Positions 1-9,175 of a stretch of 64,000 bases of DNA are shown piece after piece. Made by a program: the position numbers and the translations under genes. The stretch spans positions 1-64,000 of the forward strand of contig JAAESM010000062.1 of assembly GCA_024229395.1 (NCBI GenBank), read 5' to 3'. This DNA comes from Planctomycetota bacterium (GTDB lineage Bacteria; Planctomycetota; UBA1135). The notes below the pieces were generated by a model that made no database searches, was not told the DNA's origin, and was given only the letters and a program-made list of their open reading frames with translations. Position 1 is the first letter of the stretch. Each line of letters opens with the position of its first letter.

Positions 1-64
1 GGGCATGACCGTGACCCTGGAAGTCAGTAACTGTGCGGCGGGGGTTCTCATTCCGCCACCGTAG
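1..64 (+). CDS. C-terminal end of a gene entering the window (partial)
   Basis: One frame on the plus strand is open from base 2 to a TAG at 62-64. It encodes about 20 residues, with a beta-like stretch (MTVTLEVSNC) ending in three prolines. It is convergent with the PHP-domain gene whose stop is at 85, which fits a gene tail. Too little is present to identify a family, and it could be chance coding. Confidence 0.3.
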   Translation, partial: GMTVTLEVSNCAAGVLIPPP

Positions 65-84
65 CGCCGCTCCAGCAATGGCGG

Positions 85-1542
85 CTATTCCACCACGGTC
101 AAGAAGATCGGGTTCGAATAGAACCACAAATCTGACCAGGGGTCTTCACCCTTAGGGTCTTCCGACGGCTCCAACTCCTGTGTATTGGTACCGCGCACAC
201 GCAGATAACGATCACTTTGCGACGGAGGCAGCTCGTAGTTGAGGAAAATCTCGTCGCCGACCCGCAGCCAATCCGCTTCGGTGAAACGCTTCACGACCTT
301 GGTGGTTGGGTTGTGATCTGTGTTGGCATCTGCGGCAACACCATGGACTTCGCCAACGATCAAATCCACGCGGCGCAACTTCGGCCAATCGCCATGGGCA
401 TTCGGAACCCGCGGCTGCTGCAAACGGATCTGGACGGTGACTTCTTCATCCGTAGCATGCAGCAACTCACCACCGATTGCTGCCGACTTGGGTAGTGCAA
501 AGACCTCCACGCTCAACCGGCAGATTAAATCACCGGTGGTCACGAACATACGGCCATTGCGCAGGCCATCCAGGATGTCTTCGTAATCCTGCTCGGCCCA
601 AACATAAGTCTTGCAGTATTCACCGGGCCAGAAATCACCTCCGCCTTCACGCCAATTGATATGGGAATCGGAGCTGGCGGTGATCCACCAACGTCGGCCT
701 TCGCCGAGCATGGAATCCCAGAAGCCGCCGAGCACCGAGGTCATCTGGTCGTAGCCGCCACGAGTGGGGCGGTTGCCGTAACCGGCACGCGATCCCTTTG
801 GGTTGATGCTGCCATCGCGACGTAAAGGACTTGCTTGATGGCCAGGTGCGCCCGACATGCCAACCGCGACCTGCGGGGCGGTGTCATTCCAAGCGCGTAG
901 CTCGGCCGGGTCATCGCTTCCATAGCCACCACCTTTCGGTGCTGAGCGCGAAGGATGATTGGCGAAGATCAACGGCGGCAGCTCCATGTCGCGCATGAAG
1001 GTGAGCGCTTCGATCATCTTCGCTTCGGTGTTGCGCGTCTTGTCCACCGGGAAGGTTTCGTTCTTTGCCCAACCGTATTCGATGGTGACCAGGTCACCGG
1101 CTTCATGAGCGCTGTGCGGGACGATCAAGCTGCTGTGATCGGCGCCAGGCGTATCCAACTCCATGCCAAAGAACTGGATGACTTCGGGCACACTATCGCG
1201 CGACATCAACAGCTCTGGGTAAGCCAAATCCGCACTCACCTTGGAGTGGTTCGGGCCGCCATGATCGGTAGCGACCATCCAGCCTAAACCGTAGAACTTG
1301 CCCATGAGCGCGTTCATGGGGATGGGATAGATCGCGTCGCCGGCAACGATTGGTTTCGGTGGGTTCTTGGAGCGATCCCAGCCTACGCTGAAACGGCTGT
1401 GGATGTGATGGTCGCCAGCAATCCACTGGCGAGCGGGCGCGCGATCTTCCGGCTGCATGAGGTCGCTGCCCTGCGAGCAGGCACCAATCCAGAGTGCAGC
1501 AAGGGATAACCCCGCCAACCAAGTGGGTGAGAATCGATTCAA
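85..1542 (-). CDS. Exported lipoprotein with PHP-type metal-dependent phosphoesterase domain (CehA/McbA-like)
   Basis: A 485-residue predicted lipoprotein: a hydrophobic leader ends in a lipobox-like IGAC, followed by a PHP-type hydrolase domain. Visible metal-ligand motifs are HHIHSRFS near the start of the domain, TDHGG, an EL-D segment followed by DHSS, ANHPS and SDSHINW near its end. These resemble CehA/McbA-like PHP proteins. A C-terminal part of about 130 residues looks beta-rich. I place the start at a TTG one base after the korB stop (TGA at 1546-1544). The longer ATG at 1599 lies inside korB and would put non-signal sequence before the leader. The substrate is unknown, and the placement behind korAB may reflect only transcriptional coupling. 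Confidence 0.72.
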   Translation of the reverse strand: MNRFSPTWLAGLSLAALWIGACSQGSDLMQPEDRAPARQWIAGDHHIHSRFSVGWDRSKNPPKPIVAGDAIYPIPMNALMGKFYGLGWMVATDHGGPNHSKVSADLAYPELLMSRDSVPEVIQFFGMELDTPGADHSSLIVPHSAHEAGDLVTIEYGWAKNETFPVDKTRNTEAKMIEALTFMRDMELPPLIFANHPSRSAPKGGGYGSDDPAELRAWNDTAPQVAVGMSGAPGHQASPLRRDGSINPKGSRAGYGNRPTRGGYDQMTSVLGGFWDSMLGEGRRWWITASSDSHINWREGGGDFWPGEYCKTYVWAEQDYEDILDGLRNGRMFVTTGDLICRLSVEVFALPKSAAIGGELLHATDEEVTVQIRLQQPRVPNAHGDWPKLRRVDLIVGEVHGVAADANTDHNPTTKVVKRFTEADWLRVGDEIFLNYELPPSQSDRYLRVRGTNTQELEPSEDPKGEDPWSDLWFYSNPIFLTVVE

Positions 1543-1543
1543 C

Positions 1544-2545
1544 TCAGGAAACGTCCCAGGTCTCGCCAGAGGACAGCAAGCTCTCGAGCGTGCCTTCACC
1601 GAGTGATTCGGTCACATCTTGGACTTGCTTGGTGACGGTCTCATCCAACACCGGGCGCTCCACCTGACGGAGGATGCCAATCGGCACTGGAATTTCGCCG
1701 TTCTCACAGGCTTGGCAGATGCGGAATGCGTTGGCTCCTGTTGGGCCATCCGCTTGCCAGGTGCCAGCTTCTTCAGGGCTGCACACTTCCAAACTCTTGG
1801 AGGTGAAACGCAGACCTTTGTCCTTTTCCTTGCCGAACAACATAGGCTGACCATCGCGCAGGTCGACCTGGCGATCATCGCGCACTTCCTTATCGGTCAC
1901 GTGACCGAAGGCGCCATCGTTGAAGATCACGCAGTTCTGCAGGATCTCCACGAAGGCGAAACCCTTATGGTTGTGCGCCGCGGTGATCACTTCCTTCAAG
2001 TGCTTGATCTGCGTATCGACCGTGCGTGCCACGAAACTTGCGCCGGCACCCAAAGCCAAGCTGATCGGGTTGAACGGTTCATCGAGCGAACCGTACGGCG
2101 ACGACGGCGTGTTCTTGCCAGGCACCGTAGTGGGGGAATACTGCCCCTTGGTCAAGCCATAGATGCGGTTGTTGAACAACAACACCTTGATGTCCATGTT
2201 GCGACGCATGGCATGGATCAAGTGATTACCACCAATCGATAGGGCATCGCCGTCGCCGGTGACGACCCAGACATGCAGGTCAGGGTTGGCGATCTTGACT
2301 CCCGACGCGATAGCTGGTGCGCGACCATGAATCGAGTGGAAGCCGAAGGTATCCATGTAGTAAGGGAAACGGCTGGAGCAACCGATGCCCGAGATCACGG
2401 CGAACTTCTCTTTCGGAACGCCGAAGGATGCGAAGGCCTGTTGCACGCCATTGAGGATCGCGTAGTCGCCGCAACCAGGGCACCAACGCACCTCTTGATC
2501 GGAGACGAAGTCCTTCTTCTTGTAGGTAGGAGTTTCGGTAGTCAT
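1544..2545 (-). CDS. korB: 2-oxoacid (probably 2-oxoglutarate):ferredoxin oxidoreductase, beta subunit
   Basis: A 333-residue thiamine-diphosphate-binding beta subunit. It has the N-terminal WCPGCGDY motif, ISGIGCSSR, HGRAPAIASG and the TPP/Mg motif GDGDALSIGGNH followed by NNRIYGLTKGQ. These are characteristic of the KorB/OorB group. With the alpha subunit it would interconvert 2-oxoglutarate plus CoA with succinyl-CoA, CO2 and reduced ferredoxin in the cytoplasm. It follows korA by 10 bases on the same strand, so the two are surely one operon. Substrate choice cannot be read with certainty; other 2-oxoacids are possible. Confidence 0.9.
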   Translation of the reverse strand: MTTETPTYKKKDFVSDQEVRWCPGCGDYAILNGVQQAFASFGVPKEKFAVISGIGCSSRFPYYMDTFGFHSIHGRAPAIASGVKIANPDLHVWVVTGDGDALSIGGNHLIHAMRRNMDIKVLLFNNRIYGLTKGQYSPTTVPGKNTPSSPYGSLDEPFNPISLALGAGASFVARTVDTQIKHLKEVITAAHNHKGFAFVEILQNCVIFNDGAFGHVTDKEVRDDRQVDLRDGQPMLFGKEKDKGLRFTSKSLEVCSPEEAGTWQADGPTGANAFRICQACENGEIPVPIGILRQVERPVLDETVTKQVQDVTESLGEGTLESLLSSGETWDVS

Positions 2546-2555
2546 GATTCAGCTC

Positions 2556-4406
2556 CTAGTTGGCAAGCAGGGTTTCGATGTGGCGCTCAAGTTCCGTCGC
2601 CATGAAGGGTTTGCCCTGAACTTTCGGCAGGGAGATGGCGTCGATCAAAAGTTCCGACCGCACCAAGCGACTTAGCTGGCCGCGGTTCAGTTCAGGAATC
2701 AACACCTTCTTGTAGCGCTTCAGCACGCTGCCAAGGTCATTCGGCAGTGGCCAGACGTTACGCAAGTGCAGTTGCGCAACCGAGTGGCCATTCTCATGAC
2801 AACGATTCACGGCACCGCGAATCGCACCATAAGTAGAGCCCCAACCGAGCACCAGGACATCGCCTTCTTCCGGGCCGAAGACCTCGAGTGGTTCGTAGCT
2901 ATTCGCCACGCCGTTCACTTTCCGCTCGCGCAGCTCGATCATCTTCTCGTGGTTCTCTGGATCGTAAGAGACATTGCCGGTCAGGTCGGCCTTCTCCAGG
3001 CCACCGACGCGGTGCTCCAATCCTGGCGTGCCCGGGATAGCCCATGGACGCGCAAGCGTTTCTGGGTCACGTGCATAGGGCAGGAAGTCTTCCGTTTCGC
3101 CTTGGAACTTGATCGGGAAGGGCTTCAGCGAATCGGCTGAAGGTACCAGGAATGGCTCCGCACCATTGCCGATGTAACCATCCGACAGCAACACGACCGG
3201 AGTCATGTATGTCACCGCGATGCGCACCGCTTCAAGAGCGGCAGCGAAGCAATCAGCAGGTGATGCAGTGGCCACCACGGGCATTGGCGATTCGGAGTTG
3301 CGTCCGAAGATGCTTTGAAGCAAGTCCGCTTGCTCGGTTTTGGTGGGCAGGCCAGTACTTGGGCCAGCGCGTTGTACGTTCACCACCACCAGCGGCAGCT
3401 CGACCATCACCGCCAATCCCATGGCCTCGGCCTTCAAAGCCAAACCCGGGCCGGAGGTGCCCGTGATGCCCACCGAACCGGCGTAGCTTGCGCCAATCGA
3501 GGCACATACTGCAGCAATTTCATCTTCCGCTTGGAAGGTGGTCACGCCGTAGTTCTTGTAGCGCGCCAAAGCGTGCAGCACATCCGAAGCCGGAGTGATT
3601 GGGTAGGAACCGTAGAACAATGGCAGGCCAGCCAACTTGCAGCCTGCGACTAACCCCATAGCCACCGCTTGGTTACCACCGATGTTGCGGTAGGTGCCCT
3701 TCGGTAGTGGCGCTGGATCGACCTGGTAGACGGTCTTGAACAGTTCGGAGTTCTCGGCGATGTTGGCACCTGCGCGAAGGGCCAAGATGTTTGCCTCGAG
3801 GATCTGCGGCTTCTTGCCGAACTTCGAAGCCAACCACTTCTCGGTGTGGGCAAGCGGACGCGAGTAGGCATGGTAAAGCATGCCGAGCGCCAGCAGGTTC
3901 TTGCAGCGCAAGGCATCCTTGTTGCTCAGGCCAGTGCTCTCGACAGCAGTCAGGGTTGCCGCGTTCAAGTCGATCGCGACCAACTGATAATCCTGATCGA
4001 GGCGCGGATCATCGAGAGGGTTTTCCTCGTAGTGCGCTTTGGCCAGATCACGCGGACCAAAGTTACCGGTGTTGACAATCAACAAGCCACCTTCCTTCAG
4101 GTCACTGAGGTTGACCTTCAATGCAGCCGGGTTCATCGCCACCAGTACGTCGGGCTGGTCACCCGGCGTATGGATATCTTTCGATGCGAAGCGCACCTGA
4201 TAACCAGACACTCCGAACAAGGTTCCGATAGGAGCGCGAATCTCAGCCGGGTAGTCCGGGAAGGTGGCGAGATCGTTGCCCAAGAGGGCAGAGGTATCGG
4301 TGAACTGACTACCAGTCAGCTGCATGCCGTCGCCGGAGTCACCGGCAAAGCGGATGACGACCTCGTCGACGAGTTGCAGTGGGATTTCTTGTTGGGATGG
4401 TGCCAT
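2556..4406 (-). CDS. korA: 2-oxoacid:ferredoxin oxidoreductase, fused gamma-alpha subunit
   Basis: 616 residues. The N-terminal third is the gamma domain (FAGDSGDGMQLTG, then EIRAPIGTLFGVSGYQVRF). It is joined to the alpha TPP-enzyme domain, with GNQAVAMGLVAGCKLAG, YPITPASDVLHALARY, FQAEDEIAAVCASIGASYAG and GTSGPGLALKAEAMGLA. A gamma-alpha fusion is the usual form of two-subunit KOR enzymes. No ferredoxin-type 4Fe-4S cluster domain is present in this subunit. The ATG at 4406 directly precedes the conserved N-terminus. A terminator separates it from the upstream methyltransferase gene, so korA probably has its own promoter in 4407-4423 or within the neighbouring sequence. Confidence 0.9.
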   Translation of the reverse strand: MAPSQQEIPLQLVDEVVIRFAGDSGDGMQLTGSQFTDTSALLGNDLATFPDYPAEIRAPIGTLFGVSGYQVRFASKDIHTPGDQPDVLVAMNPAALKVNLSDLKEGGLLIVNTGNFGPRDLAKAHYEENPLDDPRLDQDYQLVAIDLNAATLTAVESTGLSNKDALRCKNLLALGMLYHAYSRPLAHTEKWLASKFGKKPQILEANILALRAGANIAENSELFKTVYQVDPAPLPKGTYRNIGGNQAVAMGLVAGCKLAGLPLFYGSYPITPASDVLHALARYKNYGVTTFQAEDEIAAVCASIGASYAGSVGITGTSGPGLALKAEAMGLAVMVELPLVVVNVQRAGPSTGLPTKTEQADLLQSIFGRNSESPMPVVATASPADCFAAALEAVRIAVTYMTPVVLLSDGYIGNGAEPFLVPSADSLKPFPIKFQGETEDFLPYARDPETLARPWAIPGTPGLEHRVGGLEKADLTGNVSYDPENHEKMIELRERKVNGVANSYEPLEVFGPEEGDVLVLGWGSTYGAIRGAVNRCHENGHSVAQLHLRNVWPLPNDLGSVLKRYKKVLIPELNRGQLSRLVRSELLIDAISLPKVQGKPFMATELERHIETLLAN

Positions 4407-4423
4407 CGTTGCGCGCGCAGGGC

Positions 4424-4449
4424 AAAACAGAGCCCCTCAAGGGACTCTG
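4424..4449 (-). terminator. Rho-independent terminator after the methyltransferase gene
   Basis: On the minus strand a stem of CAGAG/CTCTG, one mismatch, then CCC/GGG closes a four-base loop. TTTTGCC follows immediately. It lies 32 bases after the methyltransferase stop and before korA, so it separates the two units. Confidence 0.6.
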
Positions 4450-4480
4450 GGCGAACATTGTAGCGGTTCAAGCCCTGACG

Positions 4481-5215
4481 CTAGCTTTTGGCTTGCCAGA
4501 AAGACACCATGCGCGGGTTCGGTGGCTGGATAGCGAACTCGGGATAGGCGTCGCTTTGCCAAGTGGCCACGTTCTCGAGCCACTCAGTGCCTAATAGGAC
4601 CATCTCATGCACTGGATTTACGTACACAATCCGCAGTTTTCTGGGGTTGCGTTGCAGGCTTTGTTGCAGCAGATCCACCACTTCAAGCAGCGTTCGTGCG
4701 CCGAATGGGTTGAATAGAAAAACGACCGTGGTGTCGTCAAAATCAAATTGCTGCGCCAAGCCATTGAAGAACTCCACCGGCGCCTGGCGCTTTGGCACTT
4801 TCTCAAGGTTCTCCCGTGCAATCTGCAGGAAGTTTTCATCTTGCTCCACACCAACCACGCGGCCGACGGCACTGCGCGAGGCCATGCAGGTCGCACGCCC
4901 TTTGCCGCAACCTAAGTCGACGAAGACATCTTTCGGGCCAAGATCCAGATGGCGCAGGATCTCATAAAGCAGTAAGTACGGCGTGGCTTCGTAAAGCATT
5001 CCATCTTCCAGGTCGACCGGCACCCAGCCACCGGTATCCAGGCCGAGGTGGTTTTCCCAATAGCGGTCATGCAGCAGCAACTCGTATGGAATCGCGCCGA
5101 TAGCCGGCTCCTTGGAAAAGTAACGCTGTAGCATGAGGCGATGCTGCTTCACCCCATGGAAGGGGAGCAGCATCGCCATCTTGGTGGCGGATGTGAATTT
5201 GTGCAACAGCCCCAT
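4481..5215 (-). CDS. Class I SAM-dependent methyltransferase
   Basis: A 244-residue cytoplasmic protein with the Rossmann-type SAM motif I, VFVDLGCGKGRATCMAS, at about residues 98-114. An acidic residue follows at the next strand (VVGVEQDENF), and motif IV is VVFLFNPFG. This layout resembles small DOT1-like or generic methyltransferases acting on proteins or small molecules. The substrate is unknown. It is divergent from the transglutaminase-esterase gene starting at 5279 and ends in its own terminator, so it appears monocistronic. Confidence 0.75.
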   Translation of the reverse strand: MGLLHKFTSATKMAMLLPFHGVKQHRLMLQRYFSKEPAIGAIPYELLLHDRYWENHLGLDTGGWVPVDLEDGMLYEATPYLLLYEILRHLDLGPKDVFVDLGCGKGRATCMASRSAVGRVVGVEQDENFLQIARENLEKVPKRQAPVEFFNGLAQQFDFDDTTVVFLFNPFGARTLLEVVDLLQQSLQRNPRKLRIVYVNPVHEMVLLGTEWLENVATWQSDAYPEFAIQPPNPRMVSFWQAKS

Positions 5216-5278
5216 GAATCTTATTCATCGGCTGTTGGCGGGAGATTCTTGAACGAGCCGTTAGGATGCGCATTCATC

Positions 5279-7486
5279 ATGTTGGCAGCCCTCATCCTCG
5301 CTTTTATCCCCGTTCAGGACCCTGGGGTCGCTTCGCCGAGCACAACGCCTGACCGTTGGGCCAGTGCCATGGAATCCATCCATGCCGACTACCGTCCGGG
5401 GTTCGAATTTCTGCTCGAACATATGCCGCCGGATGACCGCAAGAACCTCAGCGTGGAGCTAGTGGTGGAGAACGTGGAATACGCCTACAAGGCTTGGCAG
5501 GCGGCACCATGGCACGATGCGGTCAGTGAAGAGATCTTCTTCAATGAGATCCTTCCTTATGCCAACATCAATGAGCGGCGTGATTCCTGGCGCAAGGATT
5601 TTTATGAGAAGTTCGGGCCGTTGGTGGCTGAGGCGACAACGCCAAGTGAAGCCGCAGCGATTCTGAACAACAAGGTCTTCCCGGCGGTTGGGGTGATCTA
5701 CTCGACCAAGCGCCCGAAGGCAGACCAAAGCCCTTATGAATCAATCGAAGCAGGCATGGCTTCTTGCACCGGTCTCTCCGTGTTGTTGATCGATGCATGT
5801 CGGGCGGTGGGAGTCCCTGCACGTTTCGTCGGCACCCCGCTTTGGGCCGACGGCAGTGGCAATCACTCCTGGGTGGAAGTGTGGGATCAAGGTTGGCACT
5901 TCACTGGTGCTGCGGAACCGACCGGCAGTGACTTGAACAAGGCGTGGTTCACCGACCGTGCTTCAAAGGCGCTGGTTCATGACCGTGAACGCGCAATCTA
6001 TGCGGTGAGTTATAAGAAGACCAACATCAGCTTGCCTATGGTGTGGAAGCCTGACGCCGACACGGTGTATGCGGTCAACGTGACAGGCCGTTATGCCAAA
6101 CAGGAAATGACAGCTCCTGGCGTGGTTTATTTGCGGGTGCGCGCAGTGGATGAGAATGGTGAACGGATTCGTGTGAAGGTCGACGTGAAAACCAAGGGCG
6201 GCGATGATTTCGGCGGCGGCGAGACCCGTGATGAGAGTTACGACGCCAATGATCACCTTATCCTGCAGCTTGAGGCGGGCGTTGGATTTCAAATTGAAGC
6301 TCAGCGTGTCGACGGCAAGAAGACGCGAAGCTTAAGCATGAACCTGTACGCGCCGGCCGATGGCGCCTTGATGGAGTTTCGTTTTGATAACGGTCCAATG
6401 GCAGTAAAGCTGTACTCGCCGAGTGACTTGATCTGGCAAGAACATGCCAATCGCATCCGCAGTGAACGTGCTGCCGAGATGAAAGCCAAGGAATTGGTGA
6501 TCGGCGACCTGAAGATGCCCTTCGCCTACAAAGTCTTCGGCGACAAACCGGAAGGCGGACGCAGCTTGTACATCTCCATGCATGGCGGTGGCGGTGCACC
6601 CAAGCATGTCAACGATCAGCAGTGGGAGAACCAGAAGCGTCTATACGAGCCAGCCGAAGGTGTTTACTTGGCGCCACGTGCGGCAACGGATACCTGGAAT
6701 CTATGGCACCAAGCACACATCGATCAATTTTTCGATCGTTTAATCGAGAACTTGGTGGTGTTTGAAGACGTCAACCCTGACCGTGTCTACATCATGGGCT
6801 ACTCCGCTGGTGGCGATGGCGTTTATCAACTGGCACCTCGTATGGCCGACCGCTGGGCAGCCGCAGCGATGATGGCCGGGCATCCCAATGAGACCCAAGC
6901 AGATGGTTTGCGTAACTTGCCCTTCACCTTGCACATGGGCGGCAACGATGGCGCTTATGACCGCAATAAGATCGCGGCGCAATGGAAGGACAAGCTTGCT
7001 GCGCTGCAGGAAGCGGATCCCGTCGGCTACATCCACTTGGTGAAGATCCATGAAGGCAAAGGCCATTGGATGGATCGCGATGACGCCGTGGCCGTGCCGT
7101 GGATGGCCGAGTTCACTCGTGAGCTGCGCCCCGACAAGATCGTGTGGCTACAAGACGACGTGACCCATGACCGTTTCTATTGGTTGAAGGTCGATCAGCC
7201 GAAGGCGCGCAGTCGCGTAGTCGTCGAGCATGCCGGCCAGCAGTTCGAAATCACCGCCGCCAAAGATGTCCCGCAGTTGACCATCCGTATGGATGAGGAC
7301 ATGGTCGACTTCAAAGAGGATGTAGTCGTGCTGTTCGAAGGCAAGGAGTTGTTCCGCGGACAGCTGAATCCCAGCATGGACATGCTGCGCAAGACCTTGA
7401 AGGAACGCGGTGACCGCAAAGGTATGTGGAGTGCAGAGGTCAGCGTGGACCTGCCGCAGCCTGCAGTGGAAGCAGAGACCAAGTAG
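5279..7486 (+). CDS. Exported transglutaminase-like / alpha-beta hydrolase (esterase) fusion protein
   Basis: 735 residues with a short signal peptide (MLAALILAFIPV). An N-terminal helical region is followed by a transglutaminase-like core with Cys163 in ASCTGLS and His196 in GNHSW. The usual following Asp is not obvious; the segment reads GWHFTGAAEP. After a beta-rich linker comes a PHB-depolymerase/esterase-like alpha/beta hydrolase: an oxyanion-type SMHGGGG, nucleophile Ser509 in GYSAGG, and a late GKGHWMD that may supply the catalytic His. The ATG at 5279 is chosen because it opens the signal peptide and lies outside the divergent methyltransferase; the longer frame from 5141 overlaps that gene. 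The next gene, convergent, encodes a relative of its N-terminal half. Likely a periplasmic peptide- or ester-processing enzyme; substrate unknown. Confidence 0.78.
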   Translation: MLAALILAFIPVQDPGVASPSTTPDRWASAMESIHADYRPGFEFLLEHMPPDDRKNLSVELVVENVEYAYKAWQAAPWHDAVSEEIFFNEILPYANINERRDSWRKDFYEKFGPLVAEATTPSEAAAILNNKVFPAVGVIYSTKRPKADQSPYESIEAGMASCTGLSVLLIDACRAVGVPARFVGTPLWADGSGNHSWVEVWDQGWHFTGAAEPTGSDLNKAWFTDRASKALVHDRERAIYAVSYKKTNISLPMVWKPDADTVYAVNVTGRYAKQEMTAPGVVYLRVRAVDENGERIRVKVDVKTKGGDDFGGGETRDESYDANDHLILQLEAGVGFQIEAQRVDGKKTRSLSMNLYAPADGALMEFRFDNGPMAVKLYSPSDLIWQEHANRIRSERAAEMKAKELVIGDLKMPFAYKVFGDKPEGGRSLYISMHGGGGAPKHVNDQQWENQKRLYEPAEGVYLAPRAATDTWNLWHQAHIDQFFDRLIENLVVFEDVNPDRVYIMGYSAGGDGVYQLAPRMADRWAAAAMMAGHPNETQADGLRNLPFTLHMGGNDGAYDRNKIAAQWKDKLAALQEADPVGYIHLVKIHEGKGHWMDRDDAVAVPWMAEFTRELRPDKIVWLQDDVTHDRFYWLKVDQPKARSRVVVEHAGQQFEITAAKDVPQLTIRMDEDMVDFKEDVVVLFEGKELFRGQLNPSMDMLRKTLKERGDRKGMWSAEVSVDLPQPAVEAETK

Positions 7487-7495
7487 GTCTAGCGC

Positions 7496-9076
7496 TTACC
7501 AGTAACGTAACTTCGGCTCGAGCGTGAAGATGCGTTCGAGCTTGCGCGAGCCGTCGCGCACCAACCAATACAAGCGGTGACCTGGGAGCCCGTCGAAAGA
7601 CACCGAGTCATCGCTTGCGGTGTGTTTACCTAAGCTCTGCCAGCCGTGATCCCAGTAGAACAACTCATAGGTCTCACCGGCCTTCACTTGGATGGCGGCA
7701 ATTGGCTGACCCTTATCTGGATCATGCGCGACTGGCTTGGTGGTGGTGATCACCACTGATTCCACCTTGGGGCTGGGCGTTTCCGGAATCCCGCACAACA
7801 CCTTCTTGCCATCCTTATCCAATGTAAACGGCGAAGCCGCTGGCAGCAGTTCCTTGCCGTCGTAGAAGACTGGCAGGTACACGATGCCCGGGCCTAAGTC
7901 GGTAAAGTTGGCATGCTCACCTTCAATCGGTGCAGCGGTGATCGCTACCCAATTGCCACCATTGAAGACGGCAAGGTATGCGAGTTTGTGGCCAGCGGGT
8001 GGCGTCTGCGTGAAGTGGACATGGGTATCGATCGTGTCCAGATACTGCTCAGTGACATCGATGAAATGATCGCGTGCCAACCAACGCGGCACGAGCTCGC
8101 CACTGGCAGCTTGATGCATCCACGCATCGCGTTGTAAGGCAAAGGTCTTGCGGTAGATCTTGGCGGCAATGTTGCCCTGCTTGGTCGCGCCGCGTCCATC
8201 AGGGCCAAGCACCGTGGTCCATGCATGATTGTTGTCGCGGTTCGCCCAAGCCGGCGTGTAATCACTACCCACAGCAACGGCGTTGGCGCGCAAGCCGTAG
8301 GAGATCATGTTGGTGATGTCTTCGCAGCGCCCTTTGCCGCTGGCCATCATCTCGCCATATGACTGGTCGGTGGGGTGCAGGTAGTACAGGTCCCAGAAGC
8401 CAACCCACGCATGGGCTTGGGCTTCGATCTTGCCGGCAGCCGCGGCCGCGCTGTTGGGGTCATCCAGCTGCTGATCCAGGTCGGCGAAATGGTTCATGAC
8501 CTGCGCGCGCCAATCATCCAATGGTTCATTGCTGCCGCGGTAAGGCAGGATGTGTTGGCAGAAGGTATCGAAGTTCATTTGCGACGCCCATGGCTTGCCG
8601 CGCCATGCATCAAAGGCCATCTCAACATTGTTGATCAAGTAATCGGCGGTCATCACATCCAAGTCCGCCACGAACTTCTTCTTGGCATAGTCCATCGAAC
8701 CATGCTCGGCCTGCAAGGCGTCGAACGCCGCTTCGGCCTCGCCGAGACTGCTGTAATCCAGCGCCTCGAAAGCGATCTCACTACCGGCCTCGTTGAAGAA
8801 ACGCAGCTCCACGAAACCATGGCCAGGCATGTTCTCGATCAGGAACTGCATGGCCGCATATTTTTGCGGGTCACCGTTCTCATAATGTGCCAATGCGCGT
8901 TCCAGTTCACCACGGTTATCGGCGGCTTCGCGTAGTGCAGACTCGAGATAGGACAGCTCCTTAATCGAGCCACTTCCTTGCGCGGCCGTTGGCGAGGCGC
9001 AACTAAGGAGGAGGGCGGAGCTGGTCAGCAAGGCGAAACCAGCGGTGCGTCGGCAGAGGTCTTTGGCGGCAAACAT
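7496..9076 (-). CDS. Lipoprotein with transglutaminase-like domain
   Basis: 526 residues with a lipobox-like LLLSCAS near residue 26. A helical region precedes a transglutaminase-like core with Cys in GKGRCEDITNM and His in NNHAWTTV. A beta-rich C-terminal part follows. The region before the core matches the neighbouring convergent protein: LIENMPGHG versus LLEHMPPDD, and NNVEMAFDAWRGKPWA versus ENVEYAYKAWQAAPWH. The two are therefore paralogues, but this one lacks the esterase domain. The genes face each other with only nine bases between stops. An exported cysteine-protease-like role is an inference. Confidence 0.7.
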   Translation of the reverse strand: MFAAKDLCRRTAGFALLTSSALLLSCASPTAAQGSGSIKELSYLESALREAADNRGELERALAHYENGDPQKYAAMQFLIENMPGHGFVELRFFNEAGSEIAFEALDYSSLGEAEAAFDALQAEHGSMDYAKKKFVADLDVMTADYLINNVEMAFDAWRGKPWASQMNFDTFCQHILPYRGSNEPLDDWRAQVMNHFADLDQQLDDPNSAAAAAGKIEAQAHAWVGFWDLYYLHPTDQSYGEMMASGKGRCEDITNMISYGLRANAVAVGSDYTPAWANRDNNHAWTTVLGPDGRGATKQGNIAAKIYRKTFALQRDAWMHQAASGELVPRWLARDHFIDVTEQYLDTIDTHVHFTQTPPAGHKLAYLAVFNGGNWVAITAAPIEGEHANFTDLGPGIVYLPVFYDGKELLPAASPFTLDKDGKKVLCGIPETPSPKVESVVITTTKPVAHDPDKGQPIAAIQVKAGETYELFYWDHGWQSLGKHTASDDSVSFDGLPGHRLYWLVRDGSRKLERIFTLEPKLRYW

Positions 9077-9100
9077 CGCAGCCTAGATTAACACTGAGCA

Positions 9101-9143
9101 GAAAAAAGAGCGGGCGTCGGCAAAGCTGCTGCCGACGCCCGCT
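9101..9143 (-). terminator. Strong rho-independent terminator after the Nfu gene
   Basis: A perfect 14-bp stem (AGCGGGCGTCGGCA, 9109-9122, with its complement at 9130-9143) and a 7-base loop. Read on the minus strand it is followed by CTTTTTTC. It lies 32 bases downstream of the nfu stop. Confidence 0.85.
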
Positions 9144-9175
9144 TGACGGTCAAACGCTAAGGCGAAGCCCGCCCC

